A stretch of 18,432 nucleotides of DNA, from assembly GCA_003489085.1 (NCBI GenBank), contig DNJM01000026.1, forward strand, positions 1-18,432, given 5' to 3'. The stretch's first letter is position 1. Each line of letters begins with the position of its first letter. Made by a program: the position numbers and the translations under genes. The notes under the pieces were generated by a model. That model saw only the letters and a program-made list of their open reading frames with translations. It did not search any database and had not been told where the DNA came from. This DNA comes from Lachnospiraceae bacterium (GTDB lineage Bacteria; Bacillota; Clostridia; Lachnospirales; Lachnospiraceae). Positions 1-7,759 of the stretch are shown here, piece by piece.

Positions 1-732
1 TTTTCCAGAAATTTTGGAAAAGAGGCGGCGATGTATGCGGGGCTTCAAAATGCATCCGGTGATTACTGTGTCCTGATGGATGCAGATCTGCAGCATCCGC
101 CGACACTGCTCCCGGAGATGTACCACGTCCTGAAAACAGAAGGATACGACTGCTGTGCCGGCTTTCGTGAGGACCGGGAGGGCGAGAAGAAGTTCCGCAG
201 CTTTTTATCCCGAAAGTTTTATCAGGTGATGAAGCGGATGTGTCATCTGGAGATGGATGACGGCGCCGGTGATTTCCGGATGATGAAACGGAACATGGTG
301 GATTCCATTTTGCAGGTAAAGGAATATAACCGATATATGAAAGGCATTTTTTCCTTTGTAGGTTTTGAGACGAAATGGATTCCCTTTCATAATGTGGAGC
401 GGGCGGCAGGCGAAACGAAATGGAGCCTGTTCAGTCTGTTCCGCTATGCGCTGGACGGTATCTTTTCCTTCTCTACGGCGCCGGTGTCATTGGCAGGGGC
501 TGCGGGGGTGATTCTGTTTCTGATTTCCGCAGCAATGGGAGTATATATTGCTATGAATACCATTTTATTTGGAAATGATGTCAGCGGATTTACCACCATT
601 GTATGTCTGATTCTGTTCCTGAATGGTATCCAGATGCTGTTTATTTCTATCCTGGGAGAATACATTTCCAAAGATTATATGGAAAATAAACGGCGCCCGA
701 TCTATATTGTGAAGAAATCGGAGGGATTTTAG
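1..732 (+). CDS. Family 2 glycosyltransferase, bactoprenol-glucosyltransferase (GtrB/DPM1) type, 5' end cut off
   Basis: The frame is open from base 1 and reads FSRNFGKEAA just before the first in-window ATG at 31. That block is conserved inside GtrB/DPM1-like transferases, so the true start lies upstream. Visible features, numbered from base 1, are the DADLQHPP donor/metal site (residues 27-34), a GDFRMM block and an AGETKWSLFSL block. Two C-terminal membrane helices follow at about 160-184 and 197-220, then a short basic tail. Such enzymes move a sugar from a nucleotide donor to polyprenyl phosphate at the inner face of the membrane, feeding wall or glycan decoration. The sugar and acceptor cannot be told from sequence. 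The family is sure; the role is by homology. Confidence 0.9.
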   Translation, partial: FSRNFGKEAAMYAGLQNASGDYCVLMDADLQHPPTLLPEMYHVLKTEGYDCCAGFREDREGEKKFRSFLSRKFYQVMKRMCHLEMDDGAGDFRMMKRNMVDSILQVKEYNRYMKGIFSFVGFETKWIPFHNVERAAGETKWSLFSLFRYALDGIFSFSTAPVSLAGAAGVILFLISAAMGVYIAMNTILFGNDVSGFTTIVCLILFLNGIQMLFISILGEYISKDYMENKRRPIYIVKKSEGF

Positions 733-743
733 TTTTCGGGGGC

Positions 744-772
744 TTGTGAACACCTGTTCTCTGTGGTATCCT
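744..772 (+). promoter_or_regulatory. Possible sigma-A promoter for the radical-SAM gene
   Basis: TTGTGA (744-749) is followed after 17 bases by TATCCT (767-772), which has an extended -10 TG at 764-765. The -10 hexamer is poor, so this is tentative. It lies in the 74-base gap between the glycosyltransferase and the radical-SAM gene; read-through from upstream is equally possible. Confidence 0.35.
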
Positions 773-806
773 ATAAGATACAAGAAAAAATAGAGGAAGG
801 TGCAGT

Positions 807-2552
807 ATGAGGATCTTGTTAGCTGCTATAAATGCGAAATACATTCATTCTAACCTGGCCGTATACAGCCTGCGGGCGTATGCGAAGCCATATCGGGAGA
901 AGATAAGAATTGCAGAGTATACGATCAATCAGCCATTGGAAGAGATCCTGATGGATCTATATCGCCAGGGGCCGGATCTGCTCTGCTTTTCCTGTTATAT
1001 CTGGAATATTGAGCTGGTCGGCAAGCTGATCCGTGAGCTTCGGAAGGTACTGCCGGATACCCGTATCTGGGCAGGCGGTCCGGAGGTTTCCTATGACAGC
1101 AGGGAATTTCTTCTGCGTTATCCGGAGGCATCCGGTGTGATGAAGGGGGAAGGAGAAGAGACGTTTCTCGCACTTCTGGAGTACTGGAGCGATGGGGAGA
1201 AGCTGAACTTTGAAAGAAGTCCTGATGCTATCGAAGGAATCACCTGGCGGGCTGCAGATGGAACGATTGCAGAGAATCCCTGGCGTCCGGTGATGGATTT
1301 AAGCCGGGTGCCCTTTATATATGAAGATCTGGAGTTATTTCGAAATAAGATTCTGTATTACGAATCCAGCCGCGGATGTCCGTTCCGGTGCAGTTACTGC
1401 CTGTCATCGGTTGACAAGTGCCTGCGGTTCAGGGGCCTGGAGCTGGTGAAAAGGGAGCTGCAGTTCTTTCTGGATCATAAGGTACCGCAGGTGAAGTTTG
1501 TGGATCGTACCTTTAATTGCAGGCACGAGCATGCTCTGGCGGTCTGGCAGTATCTGAAGGAGCATGATAATGGCATTACCAATTTCCATTTTGAGATCTC
1601 GGCGGACCTTCTGAATGAGGAAGAGCTGGAACTGATTGCGTCCATGCGGCCGGGGCTGATTCAGCTGGAGATTGGTGTGCAGTCTACGAACCCGGAGACG
1701 ATACGTGAGATACGGCGGACGATGCGGTTCGATAAGGTGGCAGATACAGTGAAAAGGCTGAATCAGATGGAAAATGTTCACCAGCACCTGGATCTGATAG
1801 CCGGACTTCCTTATGAAGATTATGAGAGCTTCGGCAGATCCTTTGATGAGGTCTATGCGCTCAGACCGGAGCAGCTGCAGCTGGGCTTTCTGAAGGTATT
1901 AAAGGGCTCAGAAATGGAGCAGCGGAAGGAAGAGTACGGGCTGATCTGCCAGGACAGGCCGCCATATGAGGTGCTGTATACCAGATGGCTTCCTTATTCG
2001 GATATCATCCGGTTAAAGGGTGTGGAAGAGATGGTGGAGGCGTATTATAACAGCGGCCAGTTCGGTTATACACTGGAGAAGCTGGTGGAGGAGTTTGTCT
2101 CTCCGTTCCGAATGTACGAAGAACTGCGGGATTATTATGAAGCCCATACCCTGACGCAGGTCAGCCACTCCAGAGTAACGAGGTATGAGCTGTTATTAGC
2201 CTTCATTGGAGAAAGAGTATCCGGAGACTATGAACGATACCGGGAGCTTCTGACACTGGATTATTATTTGCGGGAAAACGCAAAGAACAGACCGGATTTT
2301 GCCGGAGCGTATACGGTAGAGAAAGAATGGCTCAGAGAATTCTATGATACGGAAGCTGAGGAACGGCAGTATCTGAAGGACTATACCGGGTATGATACCA
2401 GACAGCTTCGAAGAATGACGCATGTGGAACGGTTTACACATCTGGTGCAGGAAGAGCTGTATCTGCTGTTTGACTATCAGAACCGTAGTCCACTGAACCA
2501 TCAGGCAGCAGTATATCGGGTTGCAGCCGGTGATCCGGCACAGAAGAAATAA
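807..2552 (+). CDS. B12-binding domain/radical SAM protein, DUF4080 type
   Basis: A 581-residue protein with an N-terminal cobalamin-binding-like domain (about 1-130, including a GEGEE block near 114-118). A radical-SAM core follows, with the iron-sulfur motif C191-x3-C195-x2-C198. The C-terminal region (about 370-570) resembles DUF4080 proteins. I see no DxHxxG motif, so any cobalamin would lack the usual lower-ligand histidine. Known relatives use SAM and an Fe4S4 cluster for radical chemistry, often methylation, but the substrate of this subfamily is not established. The start ATG has GGAAGG at a good distance. It is followed by nth after a short gap of 21 bases, probably in one transcript. 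Family assignment is strong; function is unknown. Confidence 0.88.
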   Translation: MRILLAAINAKYIHSNLAVYSLRAYAKPYREKIRIAEYTINQPLEEILMDLYRQGPDLLCFSCYIWNIELVGKLIRELRKVLPDTRIWAGGPEVSYDSREFLLRYPEASGVMKGEGEETFLALLEYWSDGEKLNFERSPDAIEGITWRAADGTIAENPWRPVMDLSRVPFIYEDLELFRNKILYYESSRGCPFRCSYCLSSVDKCLRFRGLELVKRELQFFLDHKVPQVKFVDRTFNCRHEHALAVWQYLKEHDNGITNFHFEISADLLNEEELELIASMRPGLIQLEIGVQSTNPETIREIRRTMRFDKVADTVKRLNQMENVHQHLDLIAGLPYEDYESFGRSFDEVYALRPEQLQLGFLKVLKGSEMEQRKEEYGLICQDRPPYEVLYTRWLPYSDIIRLKGVEEMVEAYYNSGQFGYTLEKLVEEFVSPFRMYEELRDYYEAHTLTQVSHSRVTRYELLLAFIGERVSGDYERYRELLTLDYYLRENAKNRPDFAGAYTVEKEWLREFYDTEAEERQYLKDYTGYDTRQLRRMTHVERFTHLVQEELYLLFDYQNRSPLNHQAAVYRVAAGDPAQKK

Positions 2553-2573
2553 AGGATGCACGGGAGAGAGAAG

Positions 2574-3239
2574 ATGAAGAAACGGACATTAGAGATTCTG
2601 GCCATTTTAGATGAATGGTACGGGACAGATTATAAATGCTATTTGAACTACGAGACACCATGGCAGCTGCTGATTGCAACGATGCTGAGCGCACAGTGTA
2701 CGGATGCCAGAGTCAATATTGTGACGAAGGATTTATTTCGGAAATACGATACTATTGAGAAATTTGCGGAAGCGGATTTACAGGAGCTGGAGCAGGATAT
2801 TAAGCCGACCGGGTTTTATCATAATAAGGCTAAAAATATTATTTCCTGCATGCGGGATGTGAGGGATAAATTCGGAGGGGAAGTACCCCGTGAGCTGGTG
2901 GATCTGACTTCACTGGCAGGCGTGGGACGGAAGACAGCGAATGTGATCCGTGGAAATATTTACCATGATCCCAGTGTGGTTGTGGATACCCATGTAAAAA
3001 GGATTTCCAAACGGCTTGGCCTTACCAGGCAGGATGATCCGGAGAAGGTAGAGCAGGATCTGATGAAGGAGCTGCCGAAGGACCACTGGATTCTCTATAA
3101 TATTCAGATCATCACTTTCGGACGAAGTGTATGTACGGCCCGGGGACCGAAGTGCGGGGAATGCCGGCTGCAGAAATACTGTAAAGAATATCAGGAAAAA
3201 GAGAAGAGTGGGAAGGCAAAGGAATCTTGCAAAAGCTGA
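2574..3239 (+). CDS. nth: Endonuclease III, DNA glycosylase/AP lyase
   Basis: Base-excision repair enzyme that removes oxidised pyrimidines and cuts the abasic strand. I start it at the ATG at 2574, which has GGGAGAG just upstream, rather than at 2556, whose spacing from AAAGG is too short. With this start the 221-residue product places its key residues at the same numbers as the E. coli enzyme as I recall them: Lys120 in the helix-hairpin-helix (LAGVGRKTAN), Asp138 (VDTHVKR), and the Fe4S4 ligands C187, C194, C197 and C203. The tail after 205 is lysine-rich. A promoter for the next unit overlaps its last codons. Very confident. Confidence 0.97.
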   Translation: MKKRTLEILAILDEWYGTDYKCYLNYETPWQLLIATMLSAQCTDARVNIVTKDLFRKYDTIEKFAEADLQELEQDIKPTGFYHNKAKNIISCMRDVRDKFGGEVPRELVDLTSLAGVGRKTANVIRGNIYHDPSVVVDTHVKRISKRLGLTRQDDPEKVEQDLMKELPKDHWILYNIQIITFGRSVCTARGPKCGECRLQKYCKEYQEKEKSGKAKESCKS

Positions 3240-3255
3240 TAAAAGAGTATACAAT
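3227..3255 (+). promoter_or_regulatory. Sigma-A promoter of the mini-protein/VanW/AlaT-like operon
   Basis: TTGCAA (3227-3232), a 17-base spacer and TACAAT (3250-3255). The -35 box lies inside the last codons of nth. The predicted start is near 3262, about 23 bases before the ATG at 3285. No terminator separates nth from this point, so some read-through is likely too. Confidence 0.7.
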
Positions 3256-3284
3256 AACTGGTAATAGTGAAATGGGGTGAGCTT

Positions 3285-3386
3285 ATGAATCTGTATAGTA
3301 AAAAAACGCGTCGTATCATTTCCGGTATTGTCATCATAATGATAGCAGCCATGATATTAACAATGGTATTGCCATATTTATTCTGA
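3285..3386 (+). CDS. 33-residue single-span membrane protein (Prli42-like?)
   Basis: A short frame beginning ATG AAT CTG, preceded by GGGGTGAG at a proper distance, and ending in TGA. The product has a basic head (KKTRR, residues 6-10), one hydrophobic helix (about 11-29) and the tail PYLF. It sits 23 bases after a predicted transcription start and 47 bases before vanW, so it is the first gene of the unit. Its size and layout (short basic N-terminus, one helix, almost no extracellular part) recall Prli42, the Listeria membrane anchor of the stressosome, but I cannot show homology. It could also be a leader peptide or a partner of the downstream wall protein. Existence of the gene is likely; function is unknown. 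Confidence 0.65.
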   Translation: MNLYSKKTRRIISGIVIIMIAAMILTMVLPYLF

Positions 3387-3433
3387 TATAGAATTTTGCA
3401 AATAGGGAAAAGAGAGAACAGAGGCTGGGTACT

Positions 3434-4978
3434 ATGGGGAAAAATCACAGAAGAAAAAGCAGTAAAAGAGCACGGGCCAGAAGACGGAAACAGCTGATCC
3501 GCCGCGGGATTGTTATCTGTGCAGGTGTTCTGATGGTGTTTTTGATCATGACCTTTGTGAAAATGTATCAGCTCAGGAAGCTTCCGGCGGATCAGGTGAC
3601 AGAAGGAGTCTCCATCGAAGGGGAAGATATTTCCGGTATGACCGCTGACCAGGTGGAACAGGTCATTCTTCGACTGCAGGAAACGTACGGGAAGAATGAG
3701 CTGACGCTGAAAGTGGAGGATGCGGAAGTGAAGGTTCCGCTTTCCGGAATGGGATTTGCTATTCGTGATCCAAAGAAGCTGGCCCGGGAGGCTGTTGCAG
3801 TAGGCAAAGAGGGAAGCGTCTGGAAACGCAGCCGTCAGATCAGGCGTGCAAAGCGGAAGGGAATAGAGTTGTCCGTATCCTATGAGCTGGAAGAGGAGGC
3901 TGCGGCTGCAGCCTTAAAGGAATACTGTCTGCCATTTGAGCAGGAAGCTCAGAATGCGCAGATTCATCGGGAAGGTGACGGCTTCGTTATTACGGAAGAA
4001 CAGCCGGGGCGGACAATCGATACAAAGAAGTCACGGGAAAAGATCGAGACATATCTGAATAAGAAATGGAAGAAAAAGGGCGGCTCCGTAACAGTGGTTT
4101 CAGTAGAGGATCAGCCGGAGATTACGAAGGAGCAGCTGGCTGTCATTGATGCGGAGCTTGGTTCCTTCTATACTTATTGCGGAAGTGGAGAACCCCGTGT
4201 GCAGAATGTAGAGACAGGAAGTGCGAGAATCAGCGGATCGGTGCTGCTTCCGGGAGAAGAATTTTCCGCTGATGCGGCAATGCGTCCTTATACGGAGGAA
4301 AATGGTTATACAGAAGCCGGATCCTATGAGAATGGAGCTGTCGTGCAGTCCATGGGTGGAGGAATCTGTCAGGTTTCCACAACATTGTATAATGCAGTGC
4401 TGTATGCAGAGCTGGAAGTGACCCAGAGGCAGCCGCATTCGCTGACGGTAGATTATGTTTCCCCATCCAGGGATGCGGCGATTGCAGATGATATAAAAGA
4501 TTTTAAATTTAAGAATAATACAGAAGCACCCGTTTACATAGAATGTGAAGTGACGAACGAGCGGCTGTATGTACGGATCTATGGGAAGGAAAGCCGTCCG
4601 GAGGGACGCAGTGTAGAATTCGAAAGTGAAGAGCTCGGAACGATCGAGCCGGAAAATGAGTATCGTACCTGTGAGGAAGTGATCGGATATATTGGTATCA
4701 CCAGCTATGGACATACCGGGAAATCGGCACAGCTATGGAAGATTGTCTATGAGAATGGTGAAGAGGTCAGCCGTGATGTGATTAACGAGAGCCACTATAG
4801 TATGTCACCGAACATCGTATCGGTAGGAATATCCTCGTCGAATGATGAGGCTGCGGCGCTGGTAAGGAATGCCGTATCCACACAGAAACGGGATGCCATT
4901 GATGCGGCAATTGCTGAGGCACAGCGGATAGAGGCCGGTGGGTACAATGAGCCGGAAAGCACAGAAATGGAAGAATAG
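3434..4978 (+). CDS. VanW family protein, YoaR-like membrane-anchored wall protein
   Basis: A 514-residue protein with a very basic cytoplasmic head (Arg/Lys-rich, residues 1-24) and one membrane helix (about 24-43), so the rest lies outside the cell. A putative peptidoglycan-binding region covers about 60-210. The VanW domain covers about 242-395 and carries the signature GGGICQ (308-313) followed by VSTTLYNAVL. The last 120 residues are an acidic, less conserved tail. VanW is named after an accessory gene of some vancomycin-resistance clusters, but its biochemical role is unknown and most copies, like this one, are chromosomal and far from van genes. The start has AGAGG 9-10 bases upstream. 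It ends 13 bases before the next gene. Confidence 0.9.
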   Translation: MGKNHRRKSSKRARARRRKQLIRRGIVICAGVLMVFLIMTFVKMYQLRKLPADQVTEGVSIEGEDISGMTADQVEQVILRLQETYGKNELTLKVEDAEVKVPLSGMGFAIRDPKKLAREAVAVGKEGSVWKRSRQIRRAKRKGIELSVSYELEEEAAAAALKEYCLPFEQEAQNAQIHREGDGFVITEEQPGRTIDTKKSREKIETYLNKKWKKKGGSVTVVSVEDQPEITKEQLAVIDAELGSFYTYCGSGEPRVQNVETGSARISGSVLLPGEEFSADAAMRPYTEENGYTEAGSYENGAVVQSMGGGICQVSTTLYNAVLYAELEVTQRQPHSLTVDYVSPSRDAAIADDIKDFKFKNNTEAPVYIECEVTNERLYVRIYGKESRPEGRSVEFESEELGTIEPENEYRTCEEVIGYIGITSYGHTGKSAQLWKIVYENGEEVSRDVINESHYSMSPNIVSVGISSSNDEAAALVRNAVSTQKRDAIDAAIAEAQRIEAGGYNEPESTEMEE

Positions 4979-4991
4979 GCAGGATAGAAGT

Positions 4992-6089
4992 ATGAAACCA
5001 GGAAAGATTACGGAAACCATGCGGAAACGTACGGTACAGAAACAATTGAAGAACAGGCACCAGGGAATATTTCCGGATCTTTCTGCGGAAAGGGTATGTT
5101 ATGGCATTTCTATGAATGGGAAGGATGTCATGATTGCAGAAGCGAGCCGGTATGGGAATCAAAAGGATCTGGGATATTTTGCCCTGATGGCAGCTGTCAA
5201 TGACCTTGCAGCAGCAGGTGCACAGCCGGAGGCTGTGATGGTAAGGATCTTTTTGACGGAATATGCATACGAATCCCGTTTAAAAAGTATGGTTGAAGCG
5301 ATTGAGGCTGCGGCGGCCTGTGCAGATGTGCAGGTGATGGATGCAGCGGCTGAAGTAGTGCCGGTGATGCGAAGCAGTATGGTTCATGTGACGGCAGTCG
5401 GATCCATGGCATCGACCGGATCAGCAGCAGACGCAGCATGTCCAAAGGAGCAGGTTCCGCCGGAAAAAATGCCGCCGGGGATGGCCGCTGGCGCCGGCAG
5501 GCGTGCAGAAATGGCAGAAGGAATCAGGTATGGACAGAATGCCCGGGATCTGGTTCTGACAAAATGGGCGGGGATGGAAGGCACATTGCGGATACTGGAA
5601 GAGAGAAGAGAAGAATTATCCGGCCGCTTTGTTCCGGCCTTCCTGAATCAGACTGCTGCTCTGCGCGCGTATTTACCATCGATAGAAGAAATCCGGATTG
5701 CCCGGAATATGGGCGTGGCAGCCATGCGTCAGGTGTCGGAGGAGGGAATCCTCGCAGCTCTGTGGAAGCTGGCTGAAAGTCTGGAGGCAGGTCTTACGGT
5801 GTCACTGAAAGCAATTCCGGTGAGACAGGAGACCATAGAAATCTGTGAATATTATCATGTAAATCCATACGAGATGACGAGCGCAGGCTGTATCCTGATG
5901 GCAGCAGAAGACGGGCACGAGCTGGTAAAAGCGATGGAAGAGAGGAAGATCCCGGCTGCTGTAATAGGAAGACTGGAAGAAGGAAATGACCGCATTATCA
6001 TGCGCGGAGATGAGATCAGTTATCTGGAACGTCCGCAGGCGGAAGCGCTGGCAGGCTGCTTCGCCGTATGGAATAAGGAGGAAGTATAA
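4992..6089 (+). CDS. AIR-synthase-related (PurM/HypE/ThiL-like) protein
   Basis: A 365-residue protein starting at the ATG at 4992, preceded by AGGATAG. An earlier in-frame ATG at 4938 would overlap vanW by 41 bases and fits the family less well. The first half contains VNDLAAAGAQPE (69-80), which matches the ND-A-GA-P block of PurM-fold ATP enzymes. The second half opens with DLVLTKWAGMEGT (186-198), typical of the AIR-synthase C-domain. The N-terminal GDDAA-type metal/ATP loop is not recognisable; the corresponding place reads MNGKD. An Ala/Pro/Gly-rich insert fills about 141-183. Relatives bind ATP and activate amides or carboxyls, but this branch has no proven reaction. No hyp, pur or thi gene is nearby. 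Translation is probably coupled to the next gene, 2 bases away. Confidence 0.82.
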   Translation: MKPGKITETMRKRTVQKQLKNRHQGIFPDLSAERVCYGISMNGKDVMIAEASRYGNQKDLGYFALMAAVNDLAAAGAQPEAVMVRIFLTEYAYESRLKSMVEAIEAAAACADVQVMDAAAEVVPVMRSSMVHVTAVGSMASTGSAADAACPKEQVPPEKMPPGMAAGAGRRAEMAEGIRYGQNARDLVLTKWAGMEGTLRILEERREELSGRFVPAFLNQTAALRAYLPSIEEIRIARNMGVAAMRQVSEEGILAALWKLAESLEAGLTVSLKAIPVRQETIEICEYYHVNPYEMTSAGCILMAAEDGHELVKAMEERKIPAAVIGRLEEGNDRIIMRGDEISYLERPQAEALAGCFAVWNKEEV

Positions 6090-6091
6090 AA

Positions 6092-6574
6092 ATGAGAAGA
6101 GAAATTTTAAAATACATGGAAAAAAACAGTAAGGTGGATCCGAAGGAGCTGGCCGTTTTACTGGGAACGAATGAAGTTACCGTACTGAATGAGATCGCAG
6201 ATATGGAAAAGGAAGGTGTTATCTGCGGATACCATACATTGATTGACTGGACAAAGACGGACAGTCAGTCTGTGATCGCATTGATTGAGGTGCGTGTAAC
6301 ACCGCAGAGAAACAGAGGATTTGAGCGGATTGCAGAAAGAATCTATAACTATCCGGAGGTGAATTCCGTATATCTGATATCCGGCGCATATGATTTCCTG
6401 ATTACCATAGAAGGAAAAACGCTGATGGAGATTTCACAGTTTGTAGCAGATAAGCTGTCTCCGATTGATGAAGTTGTCAGCACTACAACCCATTTTATTC
6501 TGAAGAAATACAAAGACCATGGAACTATTATGGAACGCAGAGAAAAAGAAGAAAGGATGCCGGTGAGTCTTTAA
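6092..6574 (+). CDS. Lrp/AsnC family transcriptional regulator, AlaR (YugG)-like
   Basis: A 160-residue regulator with an N-terminal winged helix-turn-helix (about 13-50) and a C-terminal ligand-binding/oligomerisation RAM domain (about 60-145). The latter includes the conserved stretches YPEVNSVYLISGAYDF and VVSTTTHFILKKYK. Family members bind amino acids and form octamers that wrap DNA. It lies directly before an aminotransferase, with no gap. The same pairing and sequence style occur in Bacillus subtilis AlaR-AlaT (YugG-YugH), where the regulator is needed for alanine transaminase expression; I rely on memory for that comparison. A strong AAGGAGG lies inside the end of the upstream gene. 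It probably controls its own operon, but I could not define an operator. Confidence 0.9.
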   Translation: MRREILKYMEKNSKVDPKELAVLLGTNEVTVLNEIADMEKEGVICGYHTLIDWTKTDSQSVIALIEVRVTPQRNRGFERIAERIYNYPEVNSVYLISGAYDFLITIEGKTLMEISQFVADKLSPIDEVVSTTTHFILKKYKDHGTIMERREKEERMPVSL

Positions 6575-7759
6575 ATGAGAAATCCATTATCTAAAACTAT
6601 TGTTGGTATACAGCCGTCCGGTATCCGGAAATTCTTCGACATCGTGAATGAAATGGAGGATGCGATTTCTCTTGGTGTAGGAGAACCTGATTTTGATACA
6701 CCGTGGAGAATCCGTGAGGAAGGAATCTATTCACTGGAACGCGGGCGGACATTTTACACTTCCAATGCGGGGCTGAAAGAATTAAAAGAAGAGATCTGTA
6801 GATATTTGAAACGAAAAGTGCAGGTATCCTACGACCCGGCGCATCAGGTGATCGTGACTGTCGGCGGCAGTGAAGGCATCGATATTGCACTGCGCGCTAT
6901 GCTGGATCCAGGAGATGAAGTACTGATTCCGCAGCCAAGCTATGTATCCTATCTGCCCTGTACGATTCTGGCGGGCGGTGTGCCGGTGATTATTCCGCTG
7001 AAAAATGAGAACCAGTTTAAGCTGACAGCGGCTGAGGTAGAGGCAGCTCTGACTCCCAAAACCAAGATTCTGGTTCTGCCGTTCCCGAATAATCCAACCG
7101 GATCGATTATGAGCAGAGAAGATCTGGAGCCGATCGCTGAACTGATAGAAAAGCATGATTTATATGTGATTTCTGATGAGATCTATTCTGAGCTGACCTA
7201 TCAGGGAAATCATGTATCCATAGCATCCCTGCCGGGAATGAAGGAGAGAACCATCCTGATCAATGGATTTTCGAAGGGCTTTGCCATGACCGGATGGAGA
7301 CTTGGCTATACCTGCGGGCCGGCTGCAATTATTGAACAGATGCTGAAAATTCATCAGTTTGCCATTATGTGTGCGCCTACGAACAGCCAGTATGCAGCAG
7401 TGGAAGGACTGCGCCATTGTGAGGATGAGGTGCAGGAGATGCGGACAGCTTATAATCAGAGAAGGCGTTTTCTGATGCATGAATTTGAACGGATCGGTCT
7501 GCCATGCTTCGAGCCCTTCGGTGCATTTTACGTATTCCCTTCCATTCAGGAGTTCGGTATGACCTCGGAGGAGTTCGCTATGAGGCTTCTGGAAGCAGAA
7601 AAGGTGGCAGTTGTCCCCGGAACTGCATTCGGCGATTGTGGAGAAGGCTTCCTGAGAATTTCTTATGCATATTCTCTGGAGGATCTGAAAGAAGCACTCG
7701 CAAGGCTGGAGCACTTTATCGTATCACTCAGGAAGGAAAAAGAGAGAAAACATGATTAA
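6575..7759 (+). CDS. PLP-dependent class I/II aminotransferase, AlaT (YugH/PatA)-like
   Basis: A 394-residue fold-type I aminotransferase. Visible active-site residues are N173 in NPTG, D201 in SDEIYSEL, the PLP lysine K234 in GFSKGFAMTGWR, and the substrate-carboxylate arginine in the C-terminal block GFLRISYA. The N-terminal block PSGIRKFFDIVNEMEDAISLGVGEPDF is close to the Bacillus YugH/AlaT group, so alanine or a related amino acid with 2-oxoglutarate is the likely substrate pair. An aromatic or aspartate specificity remains possible. The ATG directly follows the stop of the regulator, with GGTGAG inside that gene, so the two are translationally coupled. It overlaps trmL by 8 bases. Confidence 0.92.
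   Translation: MRNPLSKTIVGIQPSGIRKFFDIVNEMEDAISLGVGEPDFDTPWRIREEGIYSLERGRTFYTSNAGLKELKEEICRYLKRKVQVSYDPAHQVIVTVGGSEGIDIALRAMLDPGDEVLIPQPSYVSYLPCTILAGGVPVIIPLKNENQFKLTAAEVEAALTPKTKILVLPFPNNPTGSIMSREDLEPIAELIEKHDLYVISDEIYSELTYQGNHVSIASLPGMKERTILINGFSKGFAMTGWRLGYTCGPAAIIEQMLKIHQFAIMCAPTNSQYAAVEGLRHCEDEVQEMRTAYNQRRRFLMHEFERIGLPCFEPFGAFYVFPSIQEFGMTSEEFAMRLLEAEKVAVVPGTAFGDCGEGFLRISYAYSLEDLKEALARLEHFIVSLRKEKERKHD

Noticed and set aside
3369..3394. TTGCCA and TAGAAT as a separate promoter for vanW
   Set aside because: The spacer is 14 bases, too short for sigma-A; vanW is better served by the promoter at 3227-3255.
3434..4978. vanW as a sign of a vancomycin-resistance cluster
   Set aside because: There are no vanR/S/H/A/X/Y genes in the neighbourhood, and VanW-domain proteins are common chromosomal wall proteins.
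4938..4991. Upstream ATG for the AIR-synthase-related gene
   Set aside because: It would overlap vanW by 41 bases. The ATG at 4992 has AGGATAG and begins MKPGKITETMRKR, which fits the family start better.
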